Positions 29,724 to 42,045 are shown, counted from the stretch's first letter. The stretch is 64,000 bases of DNA from Auxenochlorella pyrenoidosa (GCA_001430745.1 KQ482066.1:549110-613109); one strand, 5' to 3'. Numbers and translations: made by a program. The notes: generated by a model from the sequence alone, not told the origin.

Positions 29724-32700
29724 ATGGCAGCTTTGGCGGTGTCGCCGCCGCCGCTAGCGGCAGGAAGGAGCAGCTTGGACGGCGACCTCCGCGCTGCCTT
29801 GGACGCAGAAAGCCATCTGTACAGTCTTTTCCTCGACAGCGCTCTTGTTGATGTGCGCCTGGTGGCCAGCGACGGCGCCGTCGTGGGCGCACACAGGTGC
29901 GGTCGAGGTGGACGCTTAGCATGCATCGCTGTTGGTCGTCGCACAGATGAGATTGGAGGGCAATCCACTCGCTGCCAATGCCATAACACTGCCCCACTGC
30001 TGCTCACTGCTTCCCGCCTGCAGAGTGGTGCTGGCCGCGGCATCCCGCTTCTTCCGCGCCCTCTTCACGGGGCACTGGCAGCAGGCGGCGCAGCCGGGCA
30101 GCGGCCCGCAGACGGTGCCGCTGAGCGGCGTGGATGGGGAGAGCCTGCAGCTGCTGCTGCATGCCATTTACTCCAGGCGGCTGCCGCTGACGGCAGAGGT
30201 GGCGGACGAGGAGGCAGCCATGCTGCTGGGTGCCGCAAACTACTTGGAGGTGTGAGGGGTGAACACCTGCACAATCATTGCCCGGTCATGGTCAACGGTG
30301 GACACGGTTGTGAACACTTCTTGCACTTGCACAGCAAGCTGAGCTTCCTCGGGTGTGTTGAGCGGCGTCTCAAGTGGGGTCCTTTGACCCCCTGCAACCT
30401 AACTTGTTTGCCACGCTCACGCACCTGCCGCTGCAGGTGCTGCCGGTCAAGGCGGCGGTGTGCGAGTTCCTGCGGTCCAAGCTGACGCTGCAGACCGTGG
30501 CGCAGACCCTGGCGCTGGCGGCTGCCAATGACTGTATAGAACTGCTGGAGGACGCGGTGGGTGGCAACACCGCTGCCTGTGGGAGGGTGGCAGATGGTTG
30601 TGCGCCAGGCAGGGGATGCCGGCTTGCTCTTGCATGGTTGGCAACTGCCTGGCTGTCGTAAACTCTATACGGAAGGTGGAAGTTCATCTCGCCCTGCGTT
30701 GGGCCAGCCAGGAACTGCGTCCGTTGCCTGCCTTCGCTGATCCTCACGCGGCACCTGCATGCTGCCCCGCAGTCGCGCTTCTTCGAGGGGCACTTCTGCC
30801 AGCTGCTCAAGTCGGAGGAGGCGGCCTCCAGCCTGGCGGTGCTGCCACCTGACCTGCTGCGCCAACTGCTCAGCAGCGACGGGCTCAACCTGGGGAGCGA
30901 GCTGGACGTGGCGCGCGCCGCGCTGCTGTGGGCGGCCGCAGACCCGCAGGGCCGCGGCCCGCTGCTCGCAGAGCTGCTGCCGGCGGCGCGCATGCCGCCA
31001 CAGGCGCTGCTGGAGGAGGCGGCGCGCAGCGGGCTGCTCGCATCCGCTGGCGACGGCTGCGTGTCCCTGCTGGCGCGGCCGCTGTCGCCGCCGCCGCCGC
31101 TGCTTGCGCTGCATGGCGGTGACCACCGACCCTGGGCCGGCATGCATGCACAGGCGCAGCAGCAGGAGCAGCAGCCCCCTGTAGCGCCGCCAACGCCGCC
31201 CCAGCCAGGCCTGGAGCGAAGCGAGCTGGCCTGCGCCTTTGAGGCGGCCTGTCAGCAGCTGCACTGCGCCAGCTGGGTGGCAGCAGGGGCAGCAGACACT
31301 GGGGCAGAAGCAGCGCTCACAGTGTTCCGACCGCGCCTCAGCAGCCCCACCGGCCTCATCATGGCAGGCGGGCTGGATGACGGCTGGCGCTCGCTGCGGT
31401 GAGCGTGCTTGTGCGTGCAGACGGTGGCTGCTTTTCTCGGGGTCTGGGGGTCTGCTTTGCGAGCCACGATGCAGCCGTCGCTGCTGCCGACAGATTCATT
31501 TAGCTGGGTGTGCCCCGCTGCTCCTGCAGCACGGTGGAGCTTTACGACGCTCATCAGGACAGCTGGACTCCGGGACCACAGATGCCAGCCCCTCTGGGGT
31601 TTGCTGCGGTGCGTGGAGGGCAAGCCGCCGTGTCAGTTGAATGCACAGCCTGTTGCCCCCACAGAGCTCGGCCCTCTGCAAATATGCAAATTTGCACATG
31701 TGTCTCAACCGCCCCTCCACCCCCTTGCAGGCGGCCATGCTGGGCGGGCACACGCTCGTGGTGGAGGGCACCGCCCACTCGCCCCACGTGTTTGGCTTTG
31801 ACCGGCAGCGCCGCCGGTGGTCGCAGTGCACCTCGCTGCGCATGCCGCGCGTCAACATGGCGGTTGCTGCGCTGGAGGGCCAGCTGTACGTGCTGGTGGG
31901 TGCCGCCTGCCGCTCGGGTCGCAAAGATTGGAAGGTTGCCTCCCAGCCTGGGCGTGCAGAGCGGTCTGCGTGCGCGCCACCATGTATGCAGTGCGCAAGT
32001 TTTTGCTGTGGCAAGGCCTCCCTTGGCAGCTGCGACCTGCAACCCCATGCGCTTGCACGACCACCCCTGCCCCACAGGGTGGCCGTGCGGGGCTGGGCAA
32101 GGGTGCGGCGGTGCTCCAAGACGTCGAGATCTTCGACCCCCAGAGCAACTCCTGGCTCGCGGCGCCGCCCATGGCCGCCCCCCGCACCTCCCACGCGGCG
32201 GCGCCCCTGGGCGGCCGGCTGTTTGCGGTGGGGGGGCAGGACTCGCGCAGCACCCACGCCACGTGCGAAGTGTTCGATCCCGCTGCCGAGCGCTGGGTCA
32301 CGCTGGGCGCGCGCCTGCAGCTGCCCCGCAAGTACTTGGGCCTCGCAGCCGCAGCAGGTGGGGTTGGGTGGGGTGGGGTGGGTGTGGGTTGGGTGGGGTG
32401 GGTGCTGGTGCGTGAGTCTGCAGGGTCATCCAGCCTGTGCTAGTTTTCCCTCTGCTGTGATGCCGCTGTCGGCGCTCCCTGCTTGCTACGAGCGGCTGGC
32501 GTCCACTGATGTCTGCCCTGCTGTCCGTGTGCCAGGCCGGCTCATCGCGGTGGGTGGCATGACCGGGGCACGCATGCGGTGAGTGTTTAGGGGACAGCCG
32601 GCAGTGGACAGCCTGCAGTGGACAGCCTGCAGTGGACAGCCTGCAGTGGACCTTTGGGAGGCCCCCACAAGGCTTGCCGACTCCCACCTGCCCCCGGCCG

Positions 32701-33109
32701 GTGGTGTGCGAAACCTGGCGACTGCCCGTCTGCTTGCAGGCTGCCCTCGGCCGAGGCATTGGATCCACGGGAGGGGCGCTGGGTGCCTCTGCCATCCATG
32801 TCGGCGGCGCGCTCCTCATGCGGCGCAGCAGAGCTGCACGGCAGCGTGTATGTGGTGGGCGGCAATGTGGGCCAGGACATTCACGAGGTGAGCCAACTGC
32901 GGGATGCCAGCACTCGAGCATCGCTTTGCACACGCAGCTCGACTGGCCGCGCTTGCAGCCCTGGCTACCTCACTGCTGCCCCTGGTGCATCCCTGCTATG
33001 CACGCAGAACTATGCTGGCGTGGAGGCCTGGGTGCCTGCCGCTGGGCGCTGGCGGCGTTGCACCCCCATCAGCCACGGGCGCAGTGGCATTGGCTTGTCC
33101 GCTATGTGA
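29724..33109 (+). CDS. BTB-BACK-Kelch protein, probable cullin-3 adaptor
   Basis: BTB-BACK-Kelch proteins typically bridge cullin-3 and a substrate for ubiquitination (family knowledge). Ten exons: 29724-29896, 30024-30249, 30437-30556, 30773-31398, 31530-31608, 31731-31895, 32078-32357, 32536-32578, 32740-32887, 33008-33109; 653 residues. The BTB domain (about 35-135) shows SALVDVRLVASDGAVVGAHR, VVLAAASRFFRALF and LLLHAIYSRRLPL. A BACK region follows (FLRSKLTLQTVAQTLALAAA, SRFFEGHFCQLLKSEEAASS, LDVARAALLWAAAD). The C-terminal half has Kelch blades: TVELYDAHQDSWTPGPQM, VEIFDPQSNSWLAAPPM, LFAVGGQDSR, CEVFDPAAERWVTLG, LIAVGGM, SVYVVGGN and VEAWVPAAGRW. A Gln/Pro-rich linker separates the halves. 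All introns are GT-AG. An in-frame ATG at 29631 would add 31 residues. Confidence 0.9.
32593..32651 (+). repeat. Tandem repeat, 14-bp period, about four copies
   Basis: Repeats of CAGCCTGCAGTGGA in an intron of the BTB-Kelch gene. Each full unit contains a CTGCAG resembling the splice acceptor, so it could offer decoy acceptors. Confidence 0.9.
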
Positions 33110-33559
33110 GCCACTGAGTGGCGCCTCTGTACAGTAAAGCAGCTGCTCTCGGCTGTCCAGCTTTTTTGCACGTGGGCAGCGACTATGTTTCTTGTGCACC
33201 AACGTTCATAGTGCGCCCACTTGTTGTACTAATCTAATTATCTATCTAATTATTTTGGCTAGTCAAAGCAACCCTGAGCTTGCAGGATGTCTACTAGTTG
33301 GCAGTGCCTGCCACCTGCGTTCCGGGCTGCACAGCATCTCTGCCATGTGCCATTATCTCCCTTTTACAACCACCTGCGCCTTTGGTTTCGCATTAGCCTA
33401 GTTGTAAGGCAACGCTGCAAGATGAAGGCAAGACAAGATGGGTCTGCCAGCGCCCCCCGCCACCAGGGCCCGCCACCTCAGCCGCCGTGGCGGGAAAATG
33501 GCCGGCCGACGCCTGCACGCCATCTTCACGCGCTCCCCACCACCCTACACACCTCCACC
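33110..33559. other. Intergenic region between BTB-Kelch and HU genes
   Basis: 450 bp with a short AT-rich patch (TCTAATTATCTATCTAATTA near 33232) and a TGTAA at 33403-33407. The rest should be 3' UTR and the HU promoter. Confidence 0.5.
33403..33407 (+). terminator. Possible poly(A) signal TGTAA for BTB-Kelch gene
   Basis: TGTAA about 295 nt after the BTB-Kelch stop; no earlier TGTAA was seen on this strand. Confidence 0.4.
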
Positions 33560-34413
33560 ATGGCGGCCCTCCTCCAGAAGATGCTGCAGCTGCCGCAGAC
33601 CGCCCGGCACGCCCGGGGGATGGCCGTCAAGGCCTCGGCGGTGGTGAGCAAGAAGGAGCTCGCCGCGGCTGTGATGACCAAGCACCCCAAGCTCTTCGCC
33701 AACCAGGGCAGCGCAGAGGAGGCGGTGAAGGCGGTGCTCGACTCGATTGTCGACAACGTCGCGTCGGGTGAGGGGGCTGCTGGGCCGGGAGATCTGGAAG
33801 CGCTGCCCGTGGTGCCGACGCCCGATCAGTAAAGTTTTGAGTTGGGGCGTGGCTGTCCCCAGTGGTCTTCTCAGCCTGGGTGTGTGCAATGCAGGCCTGC
33901 TCGCGTTTTGAGGTCCAGGGCCGCAGGGAAGCAGCCGGCAGCCGCCTGCAGTGGGCAGGTGGAGGGCGGCGCCTCCGCCCGGCGACCGCAGCTGCCTGAG
34001 CTCTCCCTGCCTGATCACCTGTTGTTTGCATCACACGCCTGCAGGCAAGAAGGTGCAGGTGGTGGGCTTTGGCACCTTCGAGTCTCGCGCGCGGGCGGCG
34101 CGCAAGGGTCGCAACCCCTCGACTGGCGCGGAGATCGACATTCCTGCGACCGTCGTGCCGAGCTTCAGCGCAGGTGCGCACCAGGGATGAAAGAAGCCTG
34201 GGTTATCAATGCCAAGTGCGCTGACGTGGGCATCCCGACATGTTGCGCCACTTGAAGGGCTCAACATTCGTGCATGTGTTGTGCGTGCTGGCGGTGGCGG
34301 CATCGGCCTGCTGGATGTCCCCCGCGTCTCAGGCAGAGCACATGCATGCGTCCTCTTTTCAAATGCTTGCAGGCAAGACCTTCAAGGAGAAGGTGAAGGG
34401 TGCCAAGCAGTAA
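33560..34413 (+). CDS. HU/IHF-type nucleoid protein, organelle-targeted
   Basis: Bacterial-type histone-like protein that bends and compacts DNA; in green algae such nuclear-encoded HU proteins pack the plastid nucleoid. Three exons: 33560-33767, 34045-34173, 34373-34413; 125 residues. The first ~28 residues ([20 protein letters not shown], then MAVKAS) are basic and hydroxylated without acids, like a transit peptide. The HU fold follows: [53 protein letters not shown], and the DNA-binding arm [20 protein letters not shown], ending [14 protein letters not shown]. The Arg-Asn-Pro at the arm tip, which intercalates DNA, is intact. Plastid rather than mitochondrial targeting is inferred from the family. 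Confidence 0.92.
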
Positions 34414-34626
34414 GACGCAGGCGCCGCTGGATCTTTGGAGCCGAACGTTTGCACATCTATCAACCATCCCTGGCCAGGGGCGGCGGGCGCGCTCCGCGAC
34501 CAAGCCAGCCCATCCTGCTGCACGTTAGGCAGCCTGCCCACGGCCTCGGCTGGTTGCTGGCTCTTGCACCAAAATGACCATCAGTAGCTGCGTTGTTGCT
34601 GATGGCCTGTTGCGGCATCAGGGAGC

Positions 34627-34631
34627 TTACA
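34627..34631 (-). terminator. Possible poly(A) signal TGTAA for omega-amidase
   Basis: TGTAA on the minus strand about 250 nt after the omega-amidase stop. It lies inside the likely 3' UTR of the convergent HU gene. Confidence 0.45.
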
Positions 34632-34767
34632 CACATAACTGATTGGCGCCGCCTGTACACTGTTGTGCCGCCGCCGCCTGTGACAGCTGCTGGCGTGCGC
34701 ACCCTTGCTGCTTTCGCCCTTTTCTACCCCCCATCACTGCAGGTACTGATATAATTTTCATCTCTCC

Positions 34768-34772
34768 TGTAA
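34768..34772 (+). terminator. Possible poly(A) signal TGTAA for HU gene
   Basis: First TGTAA seen after the HU stop, 355 nt downstream, beyond the convergent gene's own signal. Confidence 0.45.
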
Positions 34773-34877
34773 ATACAGTGTGCACAGCAGCGCAGGGGCT
34801 GGCTGTATGTAGAGTCACCCTGGAACTTGTGATGCTCTCCAGCTTGCACAACCGAGCATGGACCATCTGAGGCCGCC

Positions 34878-37067
34878 TCATCGCGTGAGGTCCAGCAGGG
34901 AGTAAAGGTCGGTGCGCTTCTGCTGCCGCAGGGGCATGTTGGCGCGCCGCTCCGCCAGCTGCGCAAAGTCCATCTCGGCGTACACAATGCCCGGCTTCTC
35001 GTCTGCACAACACAAGGGTGAGGAGATATCAGGCTGTGCCAGGCTTCCAGTGACGCACTCCATGTGTCCTGCAACCAGAGCCTCCCTGCCTGCAAGCCAG
35101 CATAGCAACATCAACAAAAGCATCCTGCACGTGCATCCATGGGCAGCTGTACTGGCAGTTGCTGCAAACAACACCGGCCGGCCACAGCGGGCATCCCTCA
35201 CACCTGTCGTGCCCAGAATCTCCGCAAAGGGCCCGACTGCCGTGGAGTGGCCCCAGGCAATGTAGCCGGGGCCTTCTCCACGGGCGGGCGAGCAGGTGGC
35301 CACAAACAGCTGGTTGTCCACCGCTCGCGCCTGCTGCAGCAGCTGCCAGTGCGCGGGCCCAGTGGTCATGTTGAAGGCGCCTGAGGGGCAGGGGGCAGGC
35401 GGCACGAGCGGAAGTAAGGAAACAGGCACTGCCTGTGTGCCTCCGGGCATTCAACAATCACGTTGCCGGCACTGACCCTGCGCCAGAACCAGATTGCTGG
35501 TACGCACAGCGCACGCCACATGTCGCAAAGTTGGGCACCGTCCAGCCAGGGCCATATGGCCTGAGTGCTGCAAAACAGCTGCGCCACCCACCAGGGTACA
35601 CAATGAGCTGCACCCCACGCGCCGCATACAGCATGGCCATCTCAGGAAAGCGGATGTCGTAGCAGATGCCGATGCCCAGGCGGCCCACCTGCAGCAAGGG
35701 ACAGCACATCAAAGGCTTCTCAGGGATCGCATGTCACTGGCGCCCAGTCAGTGCTAGCTTTTCAGATCACAGAAACGTCCTGCCTTGTAGAATCTTGCAC
35801 AGTTCTAATCTAGTCTCCTGCAAATAACTGCGGCACTTGTGCATATCGCGGGTGGTGCGCCCCGCGCTCCCTCCGCCCTCCTCGCCTCTGTGTCCACGAC
35901 CGTGAGCCCCTCTCCTGGGGTAAGCGTTAGGCTCTCCTTGAAGGTGATCTTCCCAGGGATGTCGATGTCAAACAAATGCACCTGCAGGCTGGGGCAGCCC
36001 ACACAGGGCATGCTCCCCCTTTGCAAGAAAGCAACAGAGCAAGAAAGCAAGCACCGCGGCAGACAAACATGGCCGTGCAGGCGGCACAACAAGCGGCCAG
36101 TCGGCAAGTGAAGGCATGCCACGCCTGGTGTGATCTGGGCTGGGCCCCACCTTGCGGTGCCGCCCAAGCAAGCGGCCGTCGCGGCCGTACACCAAGCATG
36201 TGTTGTAGAGGCGGCCCCCGTTGGCGCGCTCAGGGATGCTGCCACCGACCTGCAGGCGGGGCCGGGGCCGGGACCGCAGGCACCGGCCAGGTGAGCAGTG
36301 CGCCACGCGGCGCGTCGCTCAGGTGTGCTGCCCTGCACGTGCAGCTGGCCCTGCCGGCTGCTCCCGCCCGCCCGGCCCGCCCACCGCACCAGCACTACGC
36401 GATTGTCCGCTGCTGCGGCCGCCAGCATGGCGGCCGAGGGCGACTCGCCCCCGTCCACGTCCTCGGCATAGGTGGGGAAGGAGTCGTTGGAGTAGGGGCA
36501 GTTCCACATCTCAGGGAGCACCACCAGGTCAGCGCCTGCAGCAGGCGAAAGGTGGAGCAGAAGTGGAAGCAGCGTAAGGCATAGCACAGGGGATACGGGA
36601 AGATGGCTGCGACAAGGCGCCTGCAGGGGAAGCATGCTGGGGACACCAGCAGCCGAGAGGGCGAGGCCGGCAGCAGCCGGCACTACCTGCCGAGGCAGCC
36701 TCGTCGATGGCGCTGCGTGCAGTTGCCAGGTTGCCCTGCTTGTCAGCTCCAACAGACAGCTGGCACAGCGCCACCTTGATCTGCGGTGCACGATGCAGAG
36801 TGGGTGAGAGGAAGCAGGGCTGCTGCTCTGCGCTCAGCATTCCAGGTGGCTTGGCACGGTTGATACTTTGCTGCCAAGGCACACCAGGCAAGACCCAATG
36901 CTCTCGCTTGCCTTGCGTGCCGGAGGTGTGTCAACTACGTCGGTTGTCGCATTGACGCTGCAGGTGGGGCGCACGCCACCCAGGCGGCCAAGGCAGCGAG
37001 GCAGCCTCCGCGTTGCCACCGCCGCCGCCACCGCCGCCCCAGCGCCCAGCAGCGCTGCGGCTCGCAT
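34878..37067 (-). CDS. Omega-amidase / Nit2-type carbon-nitrogen hydrolase
   Basis: Nitrilase-superfamily amidase; Nit2-type enzymes hydrolyse alpha-ketoglutaramate and alpha-ketosuccinamate to 2-oxoglutarate or oxaloacetate plus ammonia. Eight exons: 37067-36975, 36780-36687, 36535-36390, 36249-36151, 35981-35886, 35688-35592, 35380-35204, 35002-34878; 308 residues. The catalytic triad is visible: Glu in [13 protein letters not shown], Lys in [17 protein letters not shown], and Cys in [12 protein letters not shown]. Other signatures are [22 protein letters not shown] and [20 protein letters not shown]. The N-terminus ([21 protein letters not shown]) resembles an organelle-targeting peptide. 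Intron 5 has a GC donor at 35885. The end of exon 1 is the least certain junction; it was chosen for frame. Confidence 0.9.
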
Positions 37068-38279
37068 CGTCACACAAGCAGCAGGTTTACAGTGGTTGAG
37101 ACCGGCTTTCAGTCGCGAAAGGGTGGAGGGAGCCAAGAAGTGGGGTTCGAGTTGGGGAATGCAGGCTCGTCAGAAAGCGTACATCTTCGATCAAAGTGCA
37201 ACAGAAGTGCAAGTTCTTCGAGCGACGGAGCAAGAAACCATCAAGGGTTGTGCCCGCGGCAGCGGCAGCGGCAGCATGTCGTCTGATGCACAATGTATGA
37301 TGTATGATGCGTAGCAGCCTACAGATCCCTCCTGATCAGGGGTTCTTGATAGGGGCTGAGTCACCTGTGGGAAAAGTGCAGCAGAAACGCCCAACAGTAA
37401 TGGATGCAGGGCTGGGGTAGGCCCCGTCAGCAGGGGATGGCCCACGTGCATGTCGCAGCCAAAGGAGGGCAGCAGGTCCACCTCTGGCTCCCATCTCTCT
37501 GCACGTGTCTGCAAGAAGAGCACTGCTCAGCATGCATTGTACGTTCTGGATCACGTGCAGTTGAACCCCGCCCCCTACTCTGCTTGAGCATGTGGCTGCT
37601 GCTGCCACGCCACCATGTACTGCCCGTGCCGCATTCACAGGAGGAGCATGGCCAGGTGATGCCGTGTTGGCTTCATCCAGCGAACAGTGGACCAAACGAA
37701 CGCATTGTTGTCCACCACGTGTGCTCTCGACCTTGCCAGACAAGAGCGTGCACTTGTCGCCACGCTCAGCCCCAGCATAAGCTGCTCTACTCGTGAAGCA
37801 AGTTGCAGCATTGACTTACAATGTTGGTGGGGTCACATTTGTGAGCCGCGCAACGCGGGGGCCGTGTCTTGGGCACATTATAAACCTCGGGTCTTGGCAG
37901 GGCCTGGCGTCGGCCCATGGTGACCACCATGGCGACAAGCTTCGCCCGCTGCGGCCTGCCGGCGCCGGCGGAGGCAGAGCGACCTCTGTTACCCCACGAA
38001 TCCGGTTTGCATCAATGCCTGCTTATCCCGCGATCTGTCAGAACCCCAAAACCATTCACACCAAGCCCTTCCTGGAACCAAGGCGGAAATCCTGTCGCGC
38101 TCCTGCGGCAGCGATCTGCAGCTCACACCCAGGCCACTGCAGTGCACTGAGATGCCCGCACGGCAACCCGCGGGCCCGTGATGTCCAGGCCAGGCACCTG
38201 CTGCCCGCTAGACGCCCTGCTGCCATAGCCCGCCGTGACCAGCGGGGTGCCAATCCCAGCAGCAGCAAAAGCCGCCAAC
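37068..38279. other. Divergent intergenic region, no gene seen
   Basis: About 1.2 kb between the omega-amidase start (minus) and the zinc-finger/UBA gene (plus). Several 70-160-codon open frames exist on both strands but none has splice-supported continuity or a recognisable domain. Confidence 0.5.
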
Positions 38280-41200
38280 ATGGCGGAGGGTGACGAGCAG
38301 AAGAGTGTTGCACCTGTGCTCTGTGGGGTGTGCGGATGCGACATCGACACAGAGGAGGAGTTCATTGAAGGTGAGCCGCAATTCCGCCCCACCAGTGTGC
38401 CGCCGCTCGAGCTTCCACGTCTGCTCGCTGTCTGCTGTTCAGCTCATGCCCTATCGCATTTGCCACTGTCATTCGCACCCTGTCATGCTGCCTTGATGAG
38501 CTTGTGGCAGCCGCAATGTGTGCCGCCTACCTATCCCGGCCCCCCACGCAGCGTCATGCAATGCCTGCGGGCGCCACCCCTTCCACATTGAGTGCGTCAC
38601 ACCCCTGCTCATGAGAATTCATCACGACTCCACCCGAGCCATGGAGAGGGCGCGGGTGAGCAGGGATCTTGTAGACCATGCGCTGCCATCATTGACCATG
38701 CCGGTGATTGCTGATCACGCCATCCCAAGCTCAAACCAGCTGGCTCACCGGCTTGTCTGCAATAGTCGCGCCCACTGCAGCGCATGATTGCTGTGCGCCC
38801 CGCCTACTACATGGCACAGCAAAAAGTTCAATGCCCAATTGCGCTCACCAATGACAGCGTCACATGCGGAGGTGAGAACCGATGCGCGTTGAAGCAACCC
38901 GCCGGGGATGGCTGCTCATGCAGACTTACAGCTGTGGCTTGAGCCACAGCATTGCCTGGCAGTGCCTACAGCCTTGTGGGCATCTGCAAGCATCAGCTTT
39001 TTCTGCTGAATCTGTGGCAACAAATCTGGAGCACAATGGTCCCTGTGTGACAGGGAGGATTGTGGATGCTGACATGGTCAAGCCCGTCAAGGCTTCGCCA
39101 CCGCCGCCGCCGGGACTGCCAGCGCCTCCTGCGCGCGGGAAGAAGAAGAAGGGGGGCGGCGGGGGGTCGCCAGCCGTGCCGCCGCCGGCTGGCAGGGCCC
39201 GGCCGGCATCGGCGCCGGCGCCCGCAGGGCCCACCAAGAGGCAGCACCGCGAGCAGCAGCGCGCGGCGGCAGCGGCATTGAGAGCTGCCGCAGCACCCGA
39301 CTATGCTCGAGATTCGGCTGCCGGAGGCAGCGAGTTCGACGGTGGCAGCGGGGCAGCCGCCTCGGCCCGTGCTGGCGGGGTGCAGCCACGCGGAGCCAAG
39401 CTCAGGTTTCCGCCTGGCCAACGCCCTGTGGAGCTTCAGGTGTGGATGTGCCCTGGCTGGGCGGGGCCAGCAAGAAAACATGTGCTCTGCGCAGGCCATC
39501 AAGCACCACCGCCTAGGTTGTTGGTCGGTGCTGATTGCGCTCGACTTGCCCTCCCAGCATATGGCATGCCGCTCAATTTCCCCCCTGCCTGCAGCGGTGC
39601 CAGGACTTTGACGAGTGTGGCGAGTGTTTTATTCACCGCTGCCCGCACTGCCACGGAGACGTGAGTGAAAGCTGGCTTGTTGGGCCCCTGGTTGTACTTC
39701 TGGCTGCCCAATCCCCTGCCTCGTGCTGCACCGGCAGTTTGCATGTGTTGAGAAGTTCCCTGAGTGCACTGCTTTTCTGCATTTCCCTGCGCTCTTGCTG
39801 GGCCATTGCAGGAGGAGCTGCAGCAGCGAGAGGGCGAGTGGGTGGCGCGGCAGGAGGCAAAGAAGCGGTGGGTGGGGTGGGGCGCAGCCTCGCCAGCATG
39901 CAGTGGTGCGGCCTCCTTTGGCAGGTGGGCGTGAACTGGAACTGGGCGGGCCCCGTAGTACTTGCAAGAGGCTTGCATGCACACCTGGATGATCCTGTCG
40001 TCACCGAGGGCCTACACGCCCGCCTGGGAAGGCCGACGCCCGCCAGCCACTCTGCCGGCCTGCAGGGAGAAGCGCCAGGAGGAGCTGGTAAGGCACGAGG
40101 CTGCGATGGCTGCACGCGCGGAGCAGGCCGAGTGGGAAGAGCAGGTGCGCAGGGCCGGGGCTGAGCAGGTGCATGAACAGCATGCGCCCCCAGCGGGAGC
40201 TAGTCAACGCAACCGCCGGAGCTGGCGCCACTGCACACTAAGAATGTAGGCCCCTTGAGGCGTCGCCCCACACCGCTGCATGCCCCCGCCCGCTGGCAAC
40301 TCGCGCTGCTCTTGCACTGGCCGCCCGCTGGCGACTTGCGCTGCTTCTGTGCGTGCAGGCGGCGGCGCGGGAGCGGGAGCGACTGGAGCACGAGGAGTCG
40401 TACCTGCAGATGGGGGATGCGCCGCTGCGGCTGATGAAGGAGTGAGCACGCCCTGCTCGGTGCTGGTCATGCCAGGCGTGCAGCTGCAAGGCTGGCAGCG
40501 GCCCTGAGGGCCGGCCTTTGATGCGCGGTTTGCCGGGCTAGCAGGGGGTTGTTTGAAGCTTGCAGATTCCGGAGCCTCCTGCTGCTGCCCCACTTTCGCC
40601 TCACACTAAAGGAGGCCTGGTTGTCCTCGCCCTCCTGCTTGCTCCCATCCCCCAGTTACAAGCGGTCGACATGTGTGGCCAGCCTGTTGGAGATGGGCTT
40701 TTCACCCACTGAGGCGTCCGCGGCTGCCGAGGCCGCCGGCTGTGACATCTCTGCTGCCGCGGCGCTTGTGTCGGAAGGCAGGCCAATCTTGGGTTCCAAG
40801 CCCGTCAGTGTCACAGGGTAAGCAGGCTGTGGTCCCAGGGGTCATGGCTGGTGAACGGGGCAAACAGGGTGTGTGTGTGCCGCCTGGCAAGCACAGCAGC
40901 AGCTGAGGCATCCGGCGTGCATCTTGAACATCTGAACTGGTTGCCCCCGCTGCAGGGAAGCACAGGAGCTGCTTGCCTATGCCGCCTCCCTGGGGCTGGG
41001 CCTTGCAGACGTGGAACTAGCGCTGGTGCTGGCCGGGGGGAGCTGGGATGACGCTCGAGCGCAGCTGCACGAGCAGGCAGAGGCTGCAGCGCTGGCCGCC
41101 AGCACCGCAGAGGCTGAGGCAGCCCTACGGGCCGAAGCAGCGGCAGGCAGCCGCGAGGAGGCGGAGCTACAGGCCGCCCTGCAGGCCAGCGCAAGCAGCG

Positions 41201-41907
41201 CGACGCTGGCATACAACACGGCCAGGTCGGTTGCAGCAGCAGCGGCAGCGGCGCGCGAGCAAGCTGACCTGGCGGCAGCGTTGGAGGCCAGCAAGGCAGA
41301 AGAGGAGGCCAGGCAGGCAGCGCTCCGCTCCCAGCCGCATCAGCAGGCGGTGCTGCCCTGGGCGCTGCCGTCCCCTTCGCCGTACAGCCTCGGCAGCCAC
41401 GCGGGCGCGGCCGAGTGGGGCATGGAAACGCTCGCAGCGGCTGCACAACAAACAGCAGCGCCACCAGCACAGCAGCAGCAACAGCAGCAATGGTTTTTTG
41501 ACGGAGCTGCCAAGGCCTCTGTGCCATACAGCGGCGGTTGGGACGTGGGACCAGGAGGCATAGCAGCTGCCAGCGGGCGCAGCAGCAGCGCCTCTGCCGG
41601 CCCACAGGTGGACCCTTGGCAGCTTCGGGCAGCATCGCAGCCCACAGGGCTGCCTGCGACCGCGCTGGGTACATTTTCAAGTGGCATATGGGCAGCTGTA
41701 CCGCCGCAAACCGCGGAGCCAACCGTGCCTGACAGCTGGAGTGCCTCGCCATCCCCGCACCCGTTGGCCAAGCCTCACACTGAAGGCAGCGCCAGCCCGA
41801 GCATTAGCAGCGGATGGGAGACGCATCCTCCAGCCCCAGTGCCTGCCGCCTCTAAGGACCAGTCTGCTGAGGTTGAAAATTTGATGGCTTTGATGGGAAT
41901 TGGCTGA
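38280..41907 (+). CDS. Zinc-finger, UBA and UIM-like ubiquitin-binding protein
   Basis: No named family recognised; probably a ubiquitin-pathway adaptor or ligase (inference). Ten exons: 38280-38370, 38552-38655, 38781-38871, 38997-39439, 39595-39660, 39812-39867, 40066-40168, 40359-40441, 40656-40817, 40956-41907; 716 residues. The head is a Cys/His module: LCGVCGCDID, SCNACGRHPFHIECV, VQCPIALT, GPCVTG. A Lys/Gly/Pro-rich linker follows, then a second cluster, RCQDFDECGECFIHRCPHCHGD. A charged helix comes next (LQQREGEWVARQEAKKR, EKRQEELVRHEAAMAARAEQ). A UBA domain follows (VASLLEMGFSPTEASAAAEA), then a related helix bundle. Two UIM-like segments are ELQAALQAS and DLAAALEASKAEEEA. The extreme C-terminus is EVENLMALMGIG. 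It is a paralogue of the gene at 54688-56841. The start of exon 4 and end of exon 7 are approximate. Confidence 0.75.
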
Positions 41908-42040
41908 AGACGGTCGGCGAGTCATGCATGGAGACAGGATTTGGCGCAGGGTGGGAACACCTTCAAACGCTGGATTTACCCTGCACGCCTCCATGTCTTG
42001 TATGTGCTTGATTAGCTTGTTGAGTTGCATGTGCAGCAGT

Positions 42041-42045
42041 TGTAA
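42041..42045 (+). terminator. Probable poly(A) signal TGTAA, zinc-finger/UBA gene
   Basis: TGTAA 134 nt after the stop. The convergent neighbour's signal lies only about 40 bp away on the other strand. Confidence 0.5.

Noticed and set aside
37336..37743. 135-codon minus-strand open frame in the omega-amidase/zinc-finger intergenic region
   Set aside because: No recognisable features, no splice-supported extension, composition like surrounding non-coding DNA.
40442..40655. Splitting the zinc-finger/UBA locus into two genes at the TGA after MKE (40442-40444)
   Set aside because: The same bases form a GTGAGC donor that joins in frame to the exon at 40656, and the paralogue at 54688 also has head and C-terminal motif in one protein.
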